DNA of 64,000 nt, from contig NZ_JBEXDG010000059.1 of assembly GCF_040605635.1 (NCBI RefSeq), forward strand, positions 1-64,000, written 5' to 3'. A program made the position numbers and the translations under genes. The notes under the pieces were generated by a model. The model did not search any database. It had not been told where the DNA came from and saw only the letters and a list, made by a program, of their open reading frames with translations. Origin of the DNA: Dactylosporangium sp040605635. GTDB taxonomy: Bacteria; Actinomycetota; Actinomycetes; Mycobacteriales; Micromonosporaceae. Positions 59,636-64,000 of this stretch are shown piece by piece; position 1 is the first letter of the stretch; each line of letters opens with the position of its first letter.

Positions 59636-60676
59636 GTGGCCGTCCGCGTCGTCCGTGACCCCGACGTCACCCGCAAGGCGCTCACCGGGTGGCTCGCCGA
59701 CCGGTTCGGCGCACCGGATCTCCGGCTCGGGCCGTTGACCGTGCCGCCGTCCACCGGATTCTCCGCGGAGAACCTCGTCGCCGACGCCGGCTGGACCGGA
59801 CCCGACGGCCCGGTCCGGCGGCGGCTCGTCGTGCGGATCGCGCCCATCACGTACCAGCTGCAGCCCAGGCCGCGGTTCTGGCAGCAGTACCACATCCAGC
59901 GCATCCTCGGCGAGCGCACCGACGTTCCGGTGGCACCCACACACGGTTTCGAGCCCGACCCGGGCCTCCTGGGCGCGCCGTTCTGCGTGCTGGGCCACGT
60001 CGCCGGGGAGGTGCCCGCGGACCTCCCCTCGTATCATCGCGAAGGCTGGCTGCACGACGCGCCCGCACCGATGCGGACGGCGGTGTGGCAGCACGCCGTC
60101 GACGTCCTCGCCCGCGTCCACGCCGTCGAACCCGTCTTCGACCTGGGGCCGTCCGACCCGGCGTCCCAGGTGGACGAGCTCGCCGGAGACCTCGACTTCT
60201 ACGGCTGCGCAACGGATCCGCACGTCCGAGCCGGGATCGGCGTGCTGCGGGCGACCGTACCGGCGCAGACCGGGCCGCCGGTCCTGCTGTGGGGCGACGC
60301 CCGGCTCGGCAACATCGTCTTCAACGGCTCGGCGGTCGCCGCCGTCCTCGACTGGGAGATGGCCGGGCACGGCGCGCCGGAGGCCGACCTGGCCTGGTTC
60401 CTGCACCTGGACCGGCACCTCAGCGAAGGCATCGGCGCCGACCGCCTGCCGGGGCTGCCGGACCGCGCCGCGACCGTCGCCCGCTGGGCCCGCCGGACCG
60501 GCCGGGTCCCGCACGGACTGGACTTCCACCGGGTGTTCGCCGCCGTCAGGTTCGCGGCCGTCACCGCCAGGGTCACCGCCCTGCTGACCGGGCACCGCCT
60601 GGTCCCCGCCGACTTTCCTCTGCACCGCAACGCGACGCGCCTGCTCGCGACCACACTCAAGGAGGTCGGCACATGA
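59636..60676 (+). CDS. APH-like (aminoglycoside phosphotransferase family) kinase-fold protein
   Basis: 346 aa from a GTG after AAGGAG. The catalytic loop is L-L-W-G-D-A-R-L-G-N, with Trp in place of the His of H-G-D-x4-N, followed by V-L-D-W-E-M-A-G-H-G, the metal-binding segment. The W-G-D-A-R-L-G-N form is common in one APH-like subgroup, so it does not by itself mean loss of activity. Its substrate in this pathway is unknown; phosphorylation of a precursor or resistance are possibilities. Confidence 0.82.
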   Translation: MAVRVVRDPDVTRKALTGWLADRFGAPDLRLGPLTVPPSTGFSAENLVADAGWTGPDGPVRRRLVVRIAPITYQLQPRPRFWQQYHIQRILGERTDVPVAPTHGFEPDPGLLGAPFCVLGHVAGEVPADLPSYHREGWLHDAPAPMRTAVWQHAVDVLARVHAVEPVFDLGPSDPASQVDELAGDLDFYGCATDPHVRAGIGVLRATVPAQTGPPVLLWGDARLGNIVFNGSAVAAVLDWEMAGHGAPEADLAWFLHLDRHLSEGIGADRLPGLPDRAATVARWARRTGRVPHGLDFHRVFAAVRFAAVTARVTALLTGHRLVPADFPLHRNATRLLATTLKEVGT

Positions 60677-61689
60677 AACTGTCCATCCTGGACCAGTCCC
60701 CGATCGGGACGGGCCAGTCCCCGGCCCAGGCCCTGCGCAACACGGTCGAGCTCGCCGAGCTCGCCGACCAGCTCGGCTACACCCGCTACTGGGTCGCCGA
60801 GCACCACGCGATGCACTCCCACGGCGGCAGCGCGCCCGAGGTGCTCGTCGCCGCGATCGCCGCCCGAACCGGGCGGATCCGGGTCGGCTCCGGCGGGGTG
60901 CTGCTGAGCCACTACAGCCCCTTCAAGGTCGCCGAGGTCTTCCGGACGCTCGAAGCCCTGTACCCGGGCCGCATCGACCTCGGCATCGGACGGTCGGCCG
61001 GGTCCAGCCCGATCGAGTCCTACGCGCTGCGCGGGACCCGCGGCACCGCCCAGGCCGTCTCCTCCGGTGACGACTTCGACGACAAGCTCGTCGAGCTGCT
61101 CGCGTTCCTCGACGGGAGTTTCCCGGCCGGGCACCCGTTCCACGACGTCGTCGTCACCCCGACCGGCGCCGGCCGGCCCGACGTGTGGCTGCTCGGGTCG
61201 AGCCCGCGCAGCGGCGCCGTCGCCGCCCAGCTCGGCCTGCCCTACGCCTACGCCCACTTCATCAACCCCGCCCCGACCCGCGCCGTCTTCGCCGACCACC
61301 GGGCCCGCACCGGCGGCACCGGCACCGCGATCCTCGGCATCGGCGTGTACTGCGCCGACACCGAAGCCGAGGCCGAGCGCGTCTACGCCACCCAGCGGGC
61401 CTTCCGCCGCCGCCTCACCCGAAACGACGTCCGCCCGGTGCCGAGCCCCGAGCAGTCGCTGCTGGAGCTCGCCGACGGCGACGACCCGCTCGGCGCCGAA
61501 CGCTTCGAGTTCCCGCGCTACGTCTACGGCACCCCGTCACGGGTCCGCGACCAGATCCTGGCCATCACCGAGGCGACCGGTGCCGAGGAGGTCATCGCGC
61601 TCGCCACCATCTACGACCACGCCGACCGGCTGCGCTCCTACGAACTGCTGGCGCAGGCGTTCGCGCTGCAACCCGTCGCCGCTGTGTGA
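60673..61689 (+). CDS. LLM-class flavin-dependent oxidoreductase 1
   Basis: 338 aa from an ATG overlapping the previous stop (ATGA). It is a bacterial luciferase-like TIM barrel: S-I-L-D-Q-S-P-I-G, Y-W-V-A-E-H-H, I-R-V-G-S-G-G-V-L-L-S-H-Y and D-L-G-I-G-R near residue 105. Such enzymes use FMNH2 to oxygenate substrates. With the second LLM enzyme it probably oxidises the aromatic core. Confidence 0.92.
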   Translation: MKLSILDQSPIGTGQSPAQALRNTVELAELADQLGYTRYWVAEHHAMHSHGGSAPEVLVAAIAARTGRIRVGSGGVLLSHYSPFKVAEVFRTLEALYPGRIDLGIGRSAGSSPIESYALRGTRGTAQAVSSGDDFDDKLVELLAFLDGSFPAGHPFHDVVVTPTGAGRPDVWLLGSSPRSGAVAAQLGLPYAYAHFINPAPTRAVFADHRARTGGTGTAILGIGVYCADTEAEAERVYATQRAFRRRLTRNDVRPVPSPEQSLLELADGDDPLGAERFEFPRYVYGTPSRVRDQILAITEATGAEEVIALATIYDHADRLRSYELLAQAFALQPVAAV

Positions 61690-61699
61690 AAGGACTCCG

Positions 61700-62755
61700 A
61701 TGCGCTTCGGTATCAACCTGTTCCCGACCGTCGGCCCCGACGACAAGGACGCGGCCTCGTACTTCGACGACGCGCTCGCGCTCGTCGAGCTCGCGGAGTC
61801 GCTGGACTACCACCATGTGAAGACGGTCGAGCACTACTTCTTCGCGTACGGCGGCTACAGCCCCGACCCGGTCACGTTCCTGGCCGCCGCGGCCGCCCGC
61901 ACCTCCAGGATCCGGCTGATCACCGGCGCGGTCATCCCGGCGTTCACCCACCCGGTGAAGCTCGCCGGCAAGCTCGCCATGCTCGACAACATCTCCCACG
62001 GCCGGCTCGACGTCGGCTTCGGCCGCGCGTTCCTGCCCGACGAGTTCGCCGCGTTCGGCATCCCCCTCGACGAGAGCCGCCCCCGCTTCGACGAGGGCGT
62101 CGAGGCCGTCCGTCGACTGTGGACGGAGACCGGCGTGGTGTTCGACGGGCAGTTCCACACGTTCGGTCCCGTCACGCTGCTGCCGTTGCCGTATCAGCGT
62201 CCCCACCCGCAGATCCTCGTCGCCACCGCGATCACCCCGTCGTCCGCCGAGTCGGCCGGGCGCAACGGGTACGGGCTGCTGCTCGTACCGTCGATCAACA
62301 AGCGGGAGAAGGTGCAGGAGATGATCGCCGGCTACCGGGAAGCCCGGTCGTCGGCGGGGCTCGACCCTGCCGGAGGCGACGTCCACCTCAGCTACAACTG
62401 CTACCTGTCCGAGGACCCTTCGGAGGCGTACGACAACGGCCGCCGCTACTCCGAATGGACCAATGCCCGCCTGCTGGAGGCGGTGTCGGCGTGGTCCGCG
62501 ACCCGCAGCTCCGGTTATGAGGGCTACGAGAACATCGTGCAGAAGGTGTCGTCGGCCGACTTCGACAGCTCGCTGCGCGACAACAAGGCCCTCGTCGGCA
62601 CCCCCGCCGAGGTCGTCGACCGCCTCACCACGATCCGCGACTGGTTCGGCGACGTCACGATCAGCCTGCAGATCGTCTCGGGCAACATGCCGCTGTCCGA
62701 GTCGCAGCGCTCCGTCCGCCTCTTCGGCGAGCAGGTCCTGTCGAAGTTCAGCTGA
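61700..62755 (+). CDS. LLM-class flavin-dependent oxidoreductase 2
   Basis: 351 aa from an ATG ten bases after the first LLM stop. F-G-I-N-L-F-P-T-V, V-K-T-V-E-H-Y, I-R-L-I-T-G-A-V-I-P and D-V-G-F-G-R-A-F-L mark the luciferase-like fold. It is distant from LLM 1, so the two are not a recent duplication; two-component monooxygenases often need separate subunits. The last 8 bp overlap the convergent repeat-protein gene. Confidence 0.92.
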   Translation: MRFGINLFPTVGPDDKDAASYFDDALALVELAESLDYHHVKTVEHYFFAYGGYSPDPVTFLAAAAARTSRIRLITGAVIPAFTHPVKLAGKLAMLDNISHGRLDVGFGRAFLPDEFAAFGIPLDESRPRFDEGVEAVRRLWTETGVVFDGQFHTFGPVTLLPLPYQRPHPQILVATAITPSSAESAGRNGYGLLLVPSINKREKVQEMIAGYREARSSAGLDPAGGDVHLSYNCYLSEDPSEAYDNGRRYSEWTNARLLEAVSAWSATRSSGYEGYENIVQKVSSADFDSSLRDNKALVGTPAEVVDRLTTIRDWFGDVTISLQIVSGNMPLSESQRSVRLFGEQVLSKFS

Positions 62756-64000
62756 CCGGGTCGCAGGCCGTCAGTGCGCTCATGACGGCCTGCGGCAGGG
62801 CCGGGTTGGCGGCGGCGGCCTCGGCGACGTCGTCGTCCGGGTCATCGAGCAGGGTGAGCAGCGTCGCGGGGTCCAGGGCCGGGTGCCGGGCGGCGATCGG
62901 GCGGGCCCGGTCGTCGGCCAGGCACGCGGCGAGGGCCGCCGCGGTCGCGCCGGGGTGGCGGGCGGTCTCGCGGAGGGCGAGCTTCGTCGGCGGCCGCAGG
63001 GTGGCGATGCGGAGCAGGAGGTCTGCGGGGCAGGCGGGGTTGCGGGCGAGCATGCCGGCGACCCGGGTGCCGTGCGCGGTGAGCATGGCACGCATCCGCG
63101 CTTCGGAGACCTCGGGGTCGGGTGCGATCGCTCTCAGTACTTTGGCGTCGGCGTCACCGGCGAGCGCGTCGACGAGGTCGGCGGGCAGGCCGGGGTGGTG
63201 GGCGGCCAGCATCCGGACGGCCGGGTCCGTGGACCGGGCGAGCGACCGCAGCTCGTCCGGGGTGGCGGCGGCGACCCGCGGCAGCAGCGTGGGGCCGGTG
63301 CGGGCGGTCGCGGCGAGGGCGGTGAGGACGTCGAGCGGCACGGCCGGGTTGTGCAGGAGACGCCGTTGCACGTCGTGCGTCCGGTCGGTGGCCATGCGCC
63401 GCAGCACCGCCTCGTCGACGGCCGGGTTCCCGGCGACCGCGCCGCGCACGCCCGGGATCGGGTCGGTCGCCAGCCGGGCGTACTCCTCCTGCGGCAGGCC
63501 GGGCCGCGCGGCGACCGCAGACCGGATCCACAACGCCGGGCTGTGGGAGAGCGGGATCAGGGCCGGCACGGGAGTGGCCGGGTTCTCCGCCGCCGCGCCC
63601 TGGATGCCGGTCAGCGCGTCCGCGTGGTCGCCGTCGCAGTGCCAGCGGTGCGAGGGCACGTCCGAGCCGTCGCAGCCGGGGCAGGCCAGCGGCGGCTCAC
63701 CGCCTGCGGACGCCAGGCGGGCCAGCACGTCGGCGGGGGTGGCCCCGTTCGCGGCGAGCGCGTGCCGGACCCGGGTGTGCGGGTGCCGGGCCAGCCGGTC
63801 GGCCAGCGCAGCGGTCATCTGCGGCGACAGGGACGCCTCCGCCACGACCGAGACGTCCGGGTCATCCGCGAGCAGCGCCAGCACCTCGGCGGGGGTGTGG
63901 GCGGCGTACGCGAGCAGCTCACGGATCCGCCGGTCTGGTGACTGCGCCAGCGCATGCGCCCACTGCGGCGGCGCCCCGGTGGCGTCGAACAGCGCGACGG
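62748..64000 (-). CDS. Variant leucine-rich-repeat protein with a Cys/His cluster, 5' end outside window
   Basis: The minus-strand frame is open to the window edge (a GTG at 63884 is internal). It consists of about 24-residue repeats of the LRV/HEAT-like pattern (V-R-x2-V-A-x-N-P-x-x-P-x-x-L-x-x-L-A-x-D). In the middle a C-P-G-C...H-R-W-H-C-D-G-D-H stretch might bind a metal. LRV proteins are often linked to Fe-S or protein binding, but no role is known here. It marks the right boundary of the PKS cluster. Confidence 0.8.
   Translation of the reverse strand, partial: VALFDATGAPPQWAHALAQSPDRRIRELLAYAAHTPAEVLALLADDPDVSVVAEASLSPQMTAALADRLARHPHTRVRHALAANGATPADVLARLASAGGEPPLACPGCDGSDVPSHRWHCDGDHADALTGIQGAAAENPATPVPALIPLSHSPALWIRSAVAARPGLPQEEYARLATDPIPGVRGAVAGNPAVDEAVLRRMATDRTHDVQRRLLHNPAVPLDVLTALAATARTGPTLLPRVAAATPDELRSLARSTDPAVRMLAAHHPGLPADLVDALAGDADAKVLRAIAPDPEVSEARMRAMLTAHGTRVAGMLARNPACPADLLLRIATLRPPTKLALRETARHPGATAAALAACLADDRARPIAARHPALDPATLLTLLDDPDDDVAEAAAANPALPQAVMSALTACDPVS

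Noticed and set aside
59636..60676. Loss of kinase activity because His is replaced by Trp in the catalytic loop
   Set aside because: The W-G-D-A-R-L-G-N form is common in one APH-like subgroup, and the Asp and Asn are intact.

Overview
The window is very GC-rich, densely packed, and uses many GTG and some TTG starts. Together with LacI-controlled sugar ABC operons that lack their own ATPase, three septum-formation-family lipoproteins, a SARP activator and a type II PKS cluster, this points to a filamentous actinomycete. I infer a soil or plant-associated member of the Micromonosporaceae or a relative. I saw no RNA genes, CRISPR arrays, insertion sequences or phage genes.

Left part (1-30.3 kb), polysaccharide use. 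1-4.9 kb holds secreted chitin functions: a chitin-binding/FnIII protein cut by the window edge, an AA10 LPMO and a GH20 hexosaminidase with two CBM6-like modules; an orphan ModA lipoprotein sits among them. 5.3-11.5 kb is an oligosaccharide import operon (LacI, binding protein, two permeases) divergent from a glycogen-debranching-type hydrolase, with two TTGAACGTTCAA operators between them. 11.5-15.7 kb contains an ArsR/SRPBCC pair, a substrate-binding lipoprotein whose two halves are in swapped order, a PIG-V-like mannosyltransferase and a short GntR regulator. 15.7-30.3 kb is a coherent L-arabinofuranoside locus: two LacI regulators, two GH127/GH146-type beta-L-arabinofuranosidases, an 1101-aa secreted alpha/alpha-barrel protein, a sugar ABC importer and a ricin-GH43 enzyme, each regulator with a candidate operator.

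Middle (30.3-36.7 kb): a septum-formation-family lipoprotein, then a five-function peptide importer operon (binding protein, DppB, DppC and a fused DppD-DppF ATPase).

Right part (36.7-62.8 kb): a type II polyketide cluster. Regulators (SARP, TetR), a FabG-like reductase, KS-alpha, KS-beta/CLF, ACP, a fused AccD-AccA carboxyltransferase, an accB/accC deletion remnant, an ActIII-like ketoreductase, an aromatase/cyclase and two SnoaL-like proteins form the core. A second block carries an MBL-fold protein (possible ActIV-like cyclase), an ABM monooxygenase, a DHA2 exporter, an NmrA-like reductase, an O-methyltransferase, an APH-like kinase and two LLM flavin oxidoreductases. The same TetR operator (TAGAC-N6-GTCYA) occurs before tetR and twice before the exporter 17 kb away, tying the two blocks together. 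Between the blocks (47.1-54.5 kb) lie a tightly coupled trypsin / MoxR AAA / vWA / 700-aa cassette resembling the vWA-MoxR-VMAP ternary systems predicted to act in biological conflict, and two more septum-formation-family paralogs.

The window ends in a variant-leucine-rich-repeat protein that runs off the right edge. The observations most worth following are the permuted binding protein, the protease-MoxR-vWA cassette, the TetR operator set, the accB/accC deletion, and a 38-bp leader repeat shared by PKS genes.
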